DNA of 18,235 nt from Gamarada debralockiae (taxonomy: Eukaryota > Ascomycota > Leotiomycetes > Helotiales > Hyphodiscaceae). The stretch covers positions 1 to 18,235 of the forward strand of contig NXFV01001543.1 of NCBI GenBank assembly GCA_002803225.1, written 5' to 3'. The notes under the pieces are model-generated. The model did no database searches, was not told where the DNA came from, and worked only from the letters and a program-made list of their open reading frames with translations. Of this stretch, positions 9,221-18,235 are shown in pieces; positions within the stretch are counted from its first letter, which is position 1, and every line of letters starts with the position of its first letter. The position numbers were made by a program, and so were the translations under genes.

Positions 9221-10135
9221 CTAACCTTTCGCAGGCCTAATAGCCAAATACCTCCTCCCATCAACATCAACCTCCCATTGTCCTTTTTCACACCCGACCA
9301 TCAAGCCACTAGCCTCCACCAAGATACACCACCCCCCCACATACATCCCAAGCTCAGCATCCTCCATTCTCCCAGTAAAGATCAAAGCTCCCTGCAGCAA
9401 CAAGCGCGATGTTCATTGCCGCTGACCCACTACTCCTCAACCCACGGACCATGCAACCGCCATTCTCTCTTTTTCTCAACAGCTTCACAAATACCCTAGC
9501 TTTCAACTCAAATCCATCTCCTTCGTGGTCACTTCCATACCCTGCACCAACCAGTGCCTCACCGAGACCTGTTAAAGGAGGGGCATGCTCTCCACTTAGC
9601 GGTAGCCTGCATCTCTCAGTGCCCCGAGTCAGAAAGGCACCTTGCCCTTTGATGGCAGAATACATTTCTTCATGGAAAGGATTAAAATTGACTCCGACGG
9701 CAGGTTCCTTCTGGATTGTGAGGCCCAAGGAAATACACACGCTTAGAAAGCCGTGCACAAAATTCGTGGTGCCATCAATGGGATCAATGATGAATGTCGG
9801 CTTGTCGGTTGGTTTCTGCTCTCCATGCGTAGCATAGGTTTCTTCGCCCATGAAATCGAAGCTGGGGTAAGCCTGTTGAAGAGTCGAGAAGACTTTGCTT
9901 CAACGACTTGGTCGGTTTGCGTTACGAGATCTACAGCTGTGAGGTGATGTTGTGTCATTATACTTATTCGTCTATAACATTCGGCAGATGCGTATAAGGA
10001 GTAGGACATTACCATTTTTCTTGTTTGTATGGACTTGAGAGCCTGACGGTGAGCGAGCCTCGACCATGAGAGCGCCTGCCTCACGGGCAACTTTGATATG
10101 CAAGTCATGGATTTCTTGGAGATTGTCGACATCAT
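9221..10135 (-). pseudogene. Broken inositol-monophosphatase-like gene
   Basis: Member of the Mg-dependent IMPase/QutG-like family. Motifs in order: EIHDLHIKVAREAGALM, intron 10012-9937 (GTAATG donor, CACAG acceptor, joins KN to AVDLVTQTDQ in phase), MGEE (metal-ligand Glu), DPIDGTTNF (metal-binding core), SSGSAAMNIALVAAGSFDLYWE, and the C-terminal WDVC..GWCILVEA block. Lesions: the start region is one base out of frame (ATG at 10135 or 10132), one base is missing near 9893-9898, the Trp of the expected WAWD motif is TGA (9356-9354), and a 7-G run (minus strand, 9332-9338) has one base too many. The metal core is still readable but the fold cannot be completed. Convergent with the regulator, 161 bp apart. 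Confidence 0.82.
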
Positions 10136-10743
10136 GATTAGATTTCGAGGAAATTGTACACTCAAGGATCTCTGTACAAGAACTTGTACATCAGAGCATT
10201 GGGTTTCAAAGGCAGACGCACAGTCTATTGCCGAAGTTTTCCCGAAACCCCCCCCTCTCTACGCTCCCCTTTCGGGAGTTCCAGAAACGGCTAGCGCTTC
10301 CGATGACATCACCCGTGCTGATCAACCCGCTTGTTGGAGAGACGTCCTCATTGGGAAACTTTTTTGTTCGGGAGTTTACTTAGGTTTATGAACTGTTTCA
10401 TATGCGGAAAGCCTTCACGACAAGTCTACACTTATGATGGCCTGCATCACCCAACATGGAGGTCCGTTATCAGTGAGCCCTTGGTATGGAGGCACTCGAC
10501 CGAAGGGTTTGCGAAATGGGCAGTGGACAAATTCGCTCGGTATATGAGACGAGAAACCTTCTCAGCCGTTCAGATTTTGCGAATCGCTCTCGTTCTTTGT
10601 CTTTTGGGATAGCTGACGGCAAACCTTGAACACCACTTCAACTTATTCCTTGGATATCGTTGACCCAGTTTCGCGAACTACACTTTTTTCAGCCTTTCTA
10701 GTAGCTCACATTACTTTTGAAAGCAGACCTCGTAACCTGCAGG
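10136..10743. other. Intergenic stretch carrying a dispersed repeat
   Basis: Lies between the divergent IMPase-like (-) and P450 (+) pseudogenes, so it would have contained both promoters. It includes a TGACATCA (CRE-like) word at about 10302 and copy A of a dispersed repeat at 10486-10632. Open frames of 93-98 codons here do not look like genes. Confidence 0.5.
10486..10632 (+). repeat. Dispersed repeat, copy A
   Basis: Shares ATGGAGGCACTCGACCGAA, then GTTTGCGAAA-like sequence, then about 75 bp beginning CCTTCTCAGCCGTTCAGATT with 16412-16524 in the same orientation. This copy has about 33 more bases (around 10521-10556) than copy B. Class of element unknown; no coding potential and no visible inverted ends. 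Confidence 0.8.
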
Positions 10744-12362
10744 ATGTTGGGATTATGGTTTGCGTCGCTTATGGCAGGATTTAGCTTTCTTTACTTCATC
10801 ATATACCCTATAGTGGTCTATTTCAAGGACTCAAAAAGTATAAATGATGTCAATGTAGACTATATTGCAGAACTTACAAGATTTAGGACTTCAAAATATC
10901 CAGGAATCACTTGGTATGCCGGTATTACCAATCTTGCATTCATGGTCGAGGCACACCGAGGGTTCAGGTCAAAACACTTAGCCAAACTTCACAAGACCAA
11001 TCCAGTAATCTGAACAGGACCAAACTCACTGCCTTACGGAGATGTGCGTGCGATCAAAGACATATATGGGCACAACGCCAAGTGCCTCAAGGATGGCACA
11101 TACACCACTTTGACCGGGACTCACTTGCATCTTGCCGACGTTATCGACAGGGGAGATCACGCACGCAAGCGTAAAGTACCTTCGGCAGCCTATGCTCTGA
11201 AGGATCTTGAAGCATGGGAGTTTAAAGTCGCAGACAAGACTGAACGCCTCATCAAACAATTTGATGTAAGATGCACAACACCTCTTCCTGCCAAAGTCAC
11301 GCGACCCCAGCCCCAGGACCTCAATGTTGACTATCGCATGTGGACTAACTTCTTACTCTGGACGCCATTGCAGACATCAGTCTATCCGAACGTCTGGATT
11401 TCTTGGATTGCGGACACGATCGGATTACAGCACGCCGCACCGACTGTACGACATACAAGGTGATTTTCGAGAATGTCTGTACGAAAATGCTCACATTCGA
11501 TCGCTTCTCATCTGGAATTACGACTGATACTCAACTATGCGAAAGATTGCTTCTTTCTTCCCGTTCTACCGCAGTCTGGACAGGTTGGCTGTCTGCTGGG
11601 ATGGAATCGTTCTCGAACGCTCAACGCAACGACTCAAACTATCATACAGGCGAAAAGCTGGACGACTTCTTCCAAGCATTAATGGAAAGCAAGGACGGGA
11701 AGCTAAATAATCTCTAATGGGGTGAAATCGTGGCAGAGGTCAACGTAATGATGAACGCCGGCAGTGTCACAACCGCGATCGCAATGGTTAATGTGCTGCA
11801 CCAGCTCTTGAAGCATCCGAAGATATTGGAGAAGCCGCGCAGTGAGATCGATTTAGTGATGGATGAGGAGGAAGTCACTCCTCCGTACGAGAAGGTTAAG
11901 AACTTACCTTACCTACGTGTCGACGAATCGCTCCGCTTGTTCCCACCAACAAGCCACGGCTTGACACGCGCAACCCCTCCTGAGAGATTTGTCATTCTGG
12001 GTGATTTCATTGCGGGTGATACAACGGTCAGCACGTCTGCTTTTGTTGCGCATCGAGACGAAAAGATTTTTCCTGAACTAGAAAAGTATCTTCCTGAGCA
12101 ATGGTTAGGTGAAAAGGGCAAGGAACTGCAGCCGTCCTTCATCGCCTTTTCAGCTGGGGCTAGAGGTTGCATTGAGAGGAACATCTCGTACTTGGAGCAG
12201 ACAGTCTTGCTTGCAAGTGTTCTACATCGTTACAAGTTTGGTCTGCCGTCACCTGGCTGGGAGATTAAGAGGTTGGAAACTTTCAATCTGATTCTGGGTG
12301 AAATGCCAGGGAAGATTTGGAGGAGGGGTGACAAGAAGATTTCGTCGGAGTCATTGCTTTGA
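10744..12362 (+). pseudogene. Broken fungal microsomal cytochrome P450
   Basis: Haem monooxygenase of the fungal class-E type, loosely like benzoate-hydroxylase-type P450s; the exact CYP family is not assigned. ATG 10744 starts a membrane anchor (residues ~3-25). Then TGPNSLPYGDVRAIKDIYG, HARKRK, I-helix NAGSVTTAIAM, K-helix ESLR, and the haem loop FSAGARGCIERN. The Cys ligand codon is 12168-12170; the following position, usually Gly (CxG), is Glu (12174-12176). A possible 49-nt intron lies at 10838-10886. Lesions: CGA-type Arg to TGA at 11011-11013; frame changes near 11355, 11460 and 11630; TGA in place of an expected Trp near 11523; TAA at 11715-11717. From 11730 the frame is open to the stop. 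Last member of the broken set. Confidence 0.85.
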
Positions 12363-13088
12363 AGTCCCCTATAGTGTACTCACCGTTATCTAGACTTATG
12401 GGCCTGGATGCAATGGCACTTTGTTGATATAATTCGAATTGAAATTTTAAATGTCACACGTGCCTTCGGAGGAAGCGAATCAATGGGGATAAAGTCGTGC
12501 ACATACACGACTACACTCATCTTAGAACTTGATTGCACAGCACAAAATACTGGGAATACAGAGTTTGATTTTGAATAAAGGGATTCCGTCATTTTGGGAG
12601 CTCCCATCTGAGAGTCGTTCGAACAAATTGAGAGTCCGGCTACTATCTCTCTCTGAAAAGCCTCTGTAAATCTCGCAAATTTTAGCGAGCATTCACTAAG
12701 AGCACCAGATTGTGGATTGAGCAGTTTGACTTGTTATTGCCACTCTTGCGCCAAAGGATTTCGAGCGACCGATGAACAGCTTCTCTTCCAGTTCCGGGTA
12801 AGAACTCATATTCTCATATCGATCTCTTAATGGTACATCCCCTTTGGGAGGTCTCCCCTGTCCCAAAATAGTAGTTGCCTCCATTTGGAATATTCGGAAC
12901 CGGTCCGAGTTACCTGAAGAGGAGGCAACACACAGCAGTCGCTGCACCTCCGCGAAAACCTCCTCCACATTTCCCTTTGGGTCATGCCAATTTCCCCCCC
13001 CGAAAGGGCCCGTAATCCATTGATGGATATGCATTTTTGTTTTCGGGGGTACATATCCATGTGACTGCCAGGGTGTCTTCAGTCAGTA
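12363..13088. other. Intergenic stretch with one unexplained open frame
   Basis: No confident gene. A minus-strand frame at 13034-12696 (112 codons, starting M-H-I-H-Q-W-I-T-G-P-F-G-G-G) has reasonably protein-like composition, but I recognise no family and see no supporting splice structure. It may be a fragment of a larger decayed gene or chance. The homopolymer CCCCCCCC near 12992-12999 lies in it. Confidence 0.3.
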
Positions 13089-13260
13089 CAATAGAACCTC
13101 GATATAAGAATCCTCTACATAAGAATACCTGACTAATAAGAATGGATCCTTGGGCACTGTTTCTTGATTTTCTAAGTCATGGGACCTTGATATAAGAATA
13201 CCTGACTATATTCTTATGATTTTCGGGTCCCGATCGTATTCTTATATCGAGGTTCTATTG
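13089..13260. mobile_element. 172-bp MITE, pogo/Tc1-mariner type, copy 2
   Basis: Inverted ends both read CAATAGAACCTCGATATAAG and match perfectly over about 23 bp. Flanked by TA at 13087-13088 and 13261-13262. Exactly the same length as copy 1 and the same internal plan, including three ATAAGAAT words at ~17-bp spacing in the left arm and a GGGTCCC word in the right arm, but with a different subterminal motif (CTCGATAT where copy 1 has CTCTTTAT). It has no coding capacity. It lies about 310 bp downstream of the 3' end of the membrane-protein gene. Confidence 0.9.
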
Positions 13261-13570
13261 TACGATGAGCCCCAAGTGTGACGGTTTTAACTATCACCTC
13301 AGCAGCTGCCACGTGACAGGCTCCATGTATATGGCCGGAACTCAGCTCTTTCCCTCCTTTCTTCCTTAGCTCAGTATCCCCGTTATGCAGGCAGTTATCT
13401 AAGTGAACAGGACTCTTTTCTCTTTTGCTGGACTCTCTCTTGACTCAGCACATACGTACCGTTACACCAAGAAACGAAACCCGCAATCACAATATATTTG
13501 ACGAATCACTTATACCAACGGTAAGTCTAGAATTTCCATCAGCTTTAAAGGGTGGTACTTACAAGTTTCT

Positions 13571-15283
13571 TCATTGAAGAACACCGGCAATGAACGCTCC
13601 TAGAATTGCGGATAAAAGACCAGTTGTTTGAGCCAAGATGGCAGCATACCATCCTTGCCGCCAAAGGACACTCCAAAGTATCACATCACCCACATGAGAG
13701 TCTTGCTTCTGTCTCAGTGGGATGGGATGATATCCGGCAGTCGCCCCCAGTTCCGTCTGCCAAATTGCGAGAAACAAATAGAGGCTCAGCAATACACTCT
13801 CGCTTCCACTGCAACAATAATCCCATAAAGTAGAAGCGTATTGCTCGTGTGTATCGTAGTATTTTCCAAGGATAGAGTGTCGAGGATGCTGGGGAAGCTG
13901 GCCGCCACTGGGTATCACATTCGCATTATCTTGCGCAAGGAGATTACCGACTCTTTGCAAGACTTCTTTTAGTCCCTCCAAGCCACCACCATGCCCTATT
14001 ATCTGCATCTCGTGGTCTAACCCTTCAGCGCCGGTATTGTCTAAATTTCTCCATTCTTTGATTCGACGTCGTAGGTCCGGTTCTAGATCGTGTCTCCGTG
14101 AGAAGAGAAGGAACTCGAGTTGGCACAGTGCATAAACACTTTCCCTTCCAATCCTCGAACTGTTCTGAGCGACCTGAAAGTTGTGCCGTACCATCAGTTT
14201 AGTTGGAGAAGAGCCATTGCTCTCTTCTGCTTTAGAACGAGAAATATTTTTGGATTGGACATTCTCGGGGGCGGGTTCCCTGATATGCACAGCCTCCTCT
14301 ACTCCACTCGTATAGAACCATCGAGCCAGAACATTGAGTTGAACCCTATTCAACGTTGTACGGCGACCAAGATCAATGGCTAAAGTTCTTAGGATCTGGC
14401 CAGCCTCCACAGCGTTTGTACTTTCCGTTCTCAGCTTTCGAAGCCATAGCAAGGTCTTTTCGTTTACAAGCCGGTGTTCTTCTTCGATGCATGGTCCGTA
14501 TACCGCAGAGAGTCCACCGAAATCACCAAAGAACACATATGAAGTGGCGGCTACGTGGTCGGTGCCTATAGCAACTCTTATCTGACCGTCATAAAGCTGC
14601 GCTGTTGTATTATACACGTTCTTCCCGATGGCTTGTGTGGCGAAGAGAACAACCCCAACGATGTTCAATACTGCTACAAGATATTGCTCTGATCGAATTG
14701 ATCCAAATGAAGTTAATCCCACCAATATTGAAATTGAAAGGATGCCACCAATTTTTGCAGTGGGAGACAAGGCTGGTACCCATGCAAACTGCCCTTTCTC
14801 CGGTTCTGGTCGCCAAATCCGAAATAAAAGTCGGCAGGGGGTTGCGAGAGCATGGGATCGGATTTCCCAAAAGGATCTCATCCAGAGAATGGTGACTAGA
14901 AGCAGGATATTTGGGGCATACGACAAACGGCCGAGACACATGACCCAACTTTGGCGACAAGGTTGGCCATCGCTTGTCCATCCGGTTGCCAAAATTAAAG
15001 CATACCAAATGGCAGTTCCAAAAGAGATAGCAGCTCCAACGGTAGCATCAGTTCCCCGAAAATTCCCAATTGTGAACCCGCTGGATATTAAGGACCGGTG
15101 TAACACCGCTAACAATGATAATGCCCCTAAAGCTAGGGCTTGGTAGAGCTTCTCTTGAATGTTCAGAGACTGTACTACGGGAGCTTGTGGAATTGGAACC
15201 GCCTTTACTCTTTCAAATATCGCTGCCAACGGCAGGAGAGCAGAGATACAGTATCGCATCGATTTTGAAATCGGCCCCGACAT
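13571..15283 (-). CDS. Multi-pass membrane protein of unknown function
   Basis: Intact 570-residue frame that I do not recognise. Residues ~9-28 are hydrophobic with a possible signal cleavage after VKA. Hydrophobic segments follow at ~47-65, 81-101, 118-138, 176-194 and 200-219. A long soluble middle (~220-490) contains charged stretches and a serine-rich low-complexity part (~340-362). Two more hydrophobic segments sit at ~494-512 and ~533-568, the last running to the C-terminus. The layout (N-terminal membrane block, cytosolic or lumenal middle, C-terminal membrane pair) suggests an uncharacterised integral membrane protein. No catalytic motif is evident. ATG 15283 is the first methionine in frame; M9 (15259) could also serve and would leave a cleaner signal-like start. 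A GTAAGT word just past the stop may be a 3'UTR splice site, unproven. Confidence 0.75.
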   Translation of the reverse strand: MSGPISKSMRYCISALLPLAAIFERVKAVPIPQAPVVQSLNIQEKLYQALALGALSLLAVLHRSLISSGFTIGNFRGTDATVGAAISFGTAIWYALILATGWTSDGQPCRQSWVMCLGRLSYAPNILLLVTILWMRSFWEIRSHALATPCRLLFRIWRPEPEKGQFAWVPALSPTAKIGGILSISILVGLTSFGSIRSEQYLVAVLNIVGVVLFATQAIGKNVYNTTAQLYDGQIRVAIGTDHVAATSYVFFGDFGGLSAVYGPCIEEEHRLVNEKTLLWLRKLRTESTNAVEAGQILRTLAIDLGRRTTLNRVQLNVLARWFYTSGVEEAVHIREPAPENVQSKNISRSKAEESNGSSPTKLMVRHNFQVAQNSSRIGRESVYALCQLEFLLFSRRHDLEPDLRRRIKEWRNLDNTGAEGLDHEMQIIGHGGGLEGLKEVLQRVGNLLAQDNANVIPSGGQLPQHPRHSILGKYYDTHEQYASTLWDYCCSGSESVLLSLYLFLAIWQTELGATAGYHPIPLRQKQDSHVGDVILWSVLWRQGWYAAILAQTTGLLSAILGAFIAGVLQ

Positions 15284-16411
15284 GACAGGGCTGTGTCGCT
15301 GACTTGTTGTTTCAAGAAAAGCTCTCCTAACTTTGCTGATTGGCTGGCGTAATCAGACTCCCAAATTAGGATACGAGTTAATAGAAGGCACGGAAGAAAT
15401 GTGTAGGAATTTTATGATTTAAACTAAAAAGAAGGCAATTTCTGTGAGGTAAGCTATACTAAAATGGGAGGCGGCCTAGATCTGGCCTGTTACACAGGAA
15501 AAAGTAATGACGAGAGGAAACTTTTGAGGCTGCCGCACTTCGAATCACATAGAATTTCCCATCGAACATAAATATAATACTTAAGGCCAATTCTGTGCAA
15601 TTGCACAACTGTAGATCCGGATCCGAGGTAATCGAGAGTATATCCACACGAAGCCTAACGGAATACATCTCGCCATTAGCTATCATCCCAGTTGCGGGAA
15701 ATCGCGCCCTTTTTTACCGAGCTTTATCGCAACTTCGTTTGATTATACTAATTCGCACAATCAATTAAACCGAAAGCTGCTTGGTACAGTGATGAATGAC
15801 CTTCTAAATTAAAGAGTATCAACTTTTGTTTGGAATATTAATATAATTTGATTGTGGAGTAAATCATAGAAAACGTCGGCTTTTTCATACTTTATCAATT
15901 TAAGCGAAGTGCGCGATTCCTCGCAGCTGAGATGATAGCGATCTCAAGCTATTTAGACTTCCTAGGAACCGACTTAGTTCCCTGAATACAGTCGTATAGA
16001 GTTAATAACTTTTGCACGATAGCACCGAAGGTTAAAGCGAATCGTGATTAATCACTGGAAGGGAGAGCAGGAACGTGACTGAGCATCCTGGGTGATTAGT
16101 GCCTGGGCAGAGTGACTACGCATTCGAAGCGGAGCCGGTCAGGTTTTGTGTGACTATCACTAAAGTCTCACAGAAAACTGACCTCACCTAAATCCATTTC
16201 TGTCCTTGGACCTCAGCAACCGCTGCTCTAACCTCAGCTGAGTACTGAGCCCTGAGTACGCTGCTGAGTCAGCCAGAATATGCATACACAGGTGGGCGAC
16301 GATAGTTGAGACACCCGTAAAATAGCCGAGAACACTAAAAAAGGTCAATTTTTAATAGGAAATGTTCTATCACTTACTACATTGTAATTTGGACCGCAGT
16401 TTACCTGGAAA
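15284..16411. other. Gene-free, AT-rich stretch
   Basis: No coding region or RNA gene is supported. The first few hundred bases should include the promoter of the membrane-protein gene. A 75-codon minus-strand frame (15686-15459) has no protein-like features. Positions 16137-16154 and 16165-16183 form an imperfect inverted repeat (GGTCAGGTTTTGTGTGAC against GTCTCACAGAAAACTGACC). Positions 16210-16275 are rich in CTGAG/CTCAG words that can pair with each other. Confidence 0.5.
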
Positions 16412-16524
16412 ATGGAGGCACTCGACCGAAAGTTTTGCGAAAGGGGAAGCCTTCTCAGCCGTTCAGATTTTGCGAATCGCTCGTTTTTATGTCTTTCGGG
16501 ATAGTTGACGATAAACCTTGAACA
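16412..16524 (+). repeat. Dispersed repeat, copy B
   Basis: Second copy of the repeat at 10486-10632, same strand, about 5.9 kb away. It lacks an internal stretch of about 33 bases present in copy A. Identity outside that gap is high, roughly 85-90 percent by eye. No gene is involved. Confidence 0.8.
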
Positions 16525-16600
16525 TTTAACCTAAATCCTAACCTGCACGAAATCTGTTTCTGTTTGGAAAGTGTTGATAGGTCTAGAAGGTACGGTGATA

Positions 16601-16680
16601 TCTAGGGACAGGCAGCAGGCTATCGGTACAGGCAACAAGATATCAGGACAGGCAACCAGCTATCGGGACAGGCAACAAGA
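16601..16680. repeat. 20-bp tandem repeat, four units
   Basis: Four exact-length 20-bp units of the form TATCGGGACAGGCAACAAGA. Units 2 and 4 end in CAACAAGA, units 1 and 3 in AGCAGGC or AACCAGC, so there is a 40-bp higher-order period and the array likely grew by duplicating a pair. Confidence 0.85.
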
Positions 16681-16875
16681 ATAAGCTGTATCAAGTTGTA
16701 GATATAACAGAAGGGTTGAACGATACAGGAAGGACACAGATTTTGAATTGAAGCTTTCGAAGCCTATTTTGGACTAGCGCTATATGCATTTCAGTATTAG
16801 GGTTCTCATAACAACAGAAAGGTGAGCAGGGCTGCTTATCGGCAATGCTGGGTGAGCTAAGGTGAGTAAGGGTAA

Positions 16876-16926
16876 GGCGAAAGTGGATAGCAGGCGAAAG
16901 TGGAAAGCAGGCGAAAGTGGAAAGCA
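16876..16926. repeat. 17-bp tandem repeat, three units
   Basis: Three head-to-tail units GGCGAAAGTGGAAAGCA, the first with one substitution (GATAGCA). A partial fourth begins at 16927. The open frame covering this on the minus strand (16945-16691) is repeat-derived. Confidence 0.85.
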
Positions 16927-16979
16927 GGCGAGCAGTGGTGAGCAACAGCGGACAGCAGCAGAGTCAGCATAAGCATGTT

Positions 16980-18222
16980 AAGAAGCTATTTTAGCACCCA
17001 AGTGGGCCCGTCTTGGCTCCCTTAAGGCCCGGTTATACCTTTCTTTCCTTGTCTCTATACGAAGATCCCATTTTGGCTCCCTATGACCGAGATCCTTCTG
17101 GAACTAATTTCAGGTCTATATTCGCTTACACACGAGATAAAGGGCTTAGTCTTATAATTCTATAACGTTTTCTTAACGTCTATAGAGGCGATTTATATAA
17201 TATAAATTTTAATAGCATTTAGTTTACTCCTTTAACTGTAGCGGATGATTAGGAACTGGTTCGCTGGTTAATCACAAGATTTATGCAACCACAAGGTTGC
17301 GTTACAAATGGACTACACTAAGGTTTATACATGCTATATAAGACAACTACACTAACTAGACCAACAAAGGAAAGATCGCCGGTGGCAAGTATACTAAATA
17401 GTAGACATTTTATAGTAGTGGTGCTGTGTTAGGGAGGAGTTATACCAATGTCCGATGTCACAGGAAATTTATCTGCATAAACAAAGGGGGTAGAGGATTA
17501 GCTAGTAGACATCAAACAGAGGTAGAGGTTTATGCCACATTAATAGCGCGTCCGAGAAGTTACACCAAGGGCTAGTTACATCGTGAGATTCATGTAAATC
17601 CTCTTGAGGCAGAAGATCTAGTAGTACTAGAAGATATATACGAATCTTGACAAGGCAAGATCACATCAGTAGCAGAGTTGCACACGACATGTGAGGTTTC
17701 TGGTATGATTTCTGCGGCTGGCGCATTTATGCAAAGGGGTAGGATATCCCAAATGACACGGCTCCGCCCACACGTAGCCTCCCCTCGCTTTGTATCAAGT
17801 GAGGGGTAGCCTAAACCTCAGTACGATCACTGCATAAACTTAGTTACGGTCAACAGGCATACCAGCCATTTCAAGCCAACTCCATTAACCTTACTTTGCC
17901 GCTAAGGTGATTCTGCCTTATCTTACCTATATGAACTTTCCGCGCCTTGTAGAGATGAACCTTCTTTAATCATGTTGCATACCAGCGGCAAATGTTGGTC
18001 ATTAATATGCCTCTGAGCATCCTGCTATTCTTGGCTGATCCCTCCGAGTTAGCTAATCAGCCCGCAAGAGGGCAGCTCAAGGGCTGATTGAGGCAGGGGA
18101 CCATGCTGGCGATCAGCTCGTCTCCCCACTGAGCATGATGGTAATCTGCGCAAATGGGAAGATACCCTAGAGGATAAGGGAAAACATCTGCCGGTGAAGG
18201 GTGTTGCGTTTTGGTTTTTTTT
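16980..18222. other. Gene-free stretch, possible LTR fragment and hairpins
   Basis: No coding region is seen. A TTGGCTCCCT word is repeated at about 17014 and 17075. From about 17237 (TGTAGCGG) the sequence looks like a retrotransposon LTR: it starts with TG, has a perfect hairpin GCAACC-ACAA-GGTTGC (17285-17300) and a TATA-like CTATATAAG (17334-17342). I found no second LTR, polypurine tract or certain primer site, so this is only suggestive. Around 17777-17813 a CCCCTC...GAGGGG inverted repeat is present. Confidence 0.35.
18055..18089. other. Perfect 9-bp hairpin
   Basis: AATCAGCCC at 18055-18063 pairs perfectly with GGGCTGATT at 18081-18089 around a 17-base loop. No gene ends nearby; role unknown. 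Confidence 0.6.
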
Positions 18223-18235
18223 GGGGGGGGGGGGG
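18215..18235. repeat. Terminal T8-G13 homopolymer
   Basis: The window ends in eight T followed by thirteen G. A long G run exactly at the edge is more likely a contig end or assembly limit than biology. It does not resemble a telomere: no TTAGGG units are present. Confidence 0.7.

Noticed and set aside
9221..10135. Assigning the gene as quinate-cluster qutG
   Set aside because: The IMPase/QutG family fits, but no other quinate-pathway enzyme is present and the transporter looks inositol-like, so the symbol is not justified.
10302..10309. TGACATCA as a functional CRE-type site
   Set aside because: A single 8-bp word between two pseudogenes with no supporting second site.
5347..12362. The frameshifts could all be sequencing or assembly errors
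   Set aside because: Several lesions are substitutions (stops at 11011, 11715 and 9354, the splice donor at 7805, the haem-loop Gly), and both flanking genes are free of errors over comparable length. Individual homopolymer indels may still be errors.
14628..15146. 172-codon plus-strand frame
   Set aside because: Lies wholly inside the minus-strand 570-residue gene; composition is that of an antisense shadow.
16601..16926. CRISPR-like array
   Set aside because: Units are directly abutting with no spacers, and the organism appears to be a fungus.
18215..18235. Telomere end
   Set aside because: Plain T and G homopolymers, not TTAGGG-type units.

Overview
The window looks like chromosomal DNA from a filamentous ascomycete (Pezizomycotina). 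Coding regions contain short 50-190 nt introns with GT..AG ends and CTGAC/CTAAC-type branch points. It carries a fungal Zn(II)2Cys6 regulator family, a fungal-type P450 and fungal DNA transposon debris, including TA-flanked pogo/Tc1-type MITEs and a Mutator-like remnant. A lineage below this, possibly Leotiomycetes, is a guess.

Layout. Positions 1-2252 are gene-poor: a degenerate 16-bp minisatellite, short direct repeats, a hairpin, and a decayed Mutator-like element with ~95-100 bp inverted ends (about 551-1593). That element has a 172-bp MITE nested in it and keeps the tail of a transposase. Positions 2489-4755 (-) hold an intact GDSAGG-type alpha/beta hydrolase (HSL-like) with a probable tiny first exon. 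Positions 5347-12362 hold four consecutive broken genes: a myo-inositol/sugar transporter (-), a Zn2Cys6 transcription factor (+, divergent from the transporter), an inositol-monophosphatase-like gene (-) and a cytochrome P450 (+). Each is clearly recognisable, and each carries frameshifts and/or stops or a destroyed splice site. A second 172-bp MITE lies at 13089-13260. Positions 13571-15283 (-) hold an intact 570-residue multi-pass membrane protein of unknown function. From 15284 to the end I see no gene, only repeats, hairpins, a possible LTR fragment and a terminal homopolymer.

How it fits together. Transporter, pathway-type regulator, sugar-phosphatase-like enzyme and P450 side by side is the usual make-up of a fungal catabolic or metabolite gene cluster. 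Here it appears to have been lost by point mutation and small indels, while both flanking genes stay open. The joint decay is the main story. The substrate cannot be read from the sequence.
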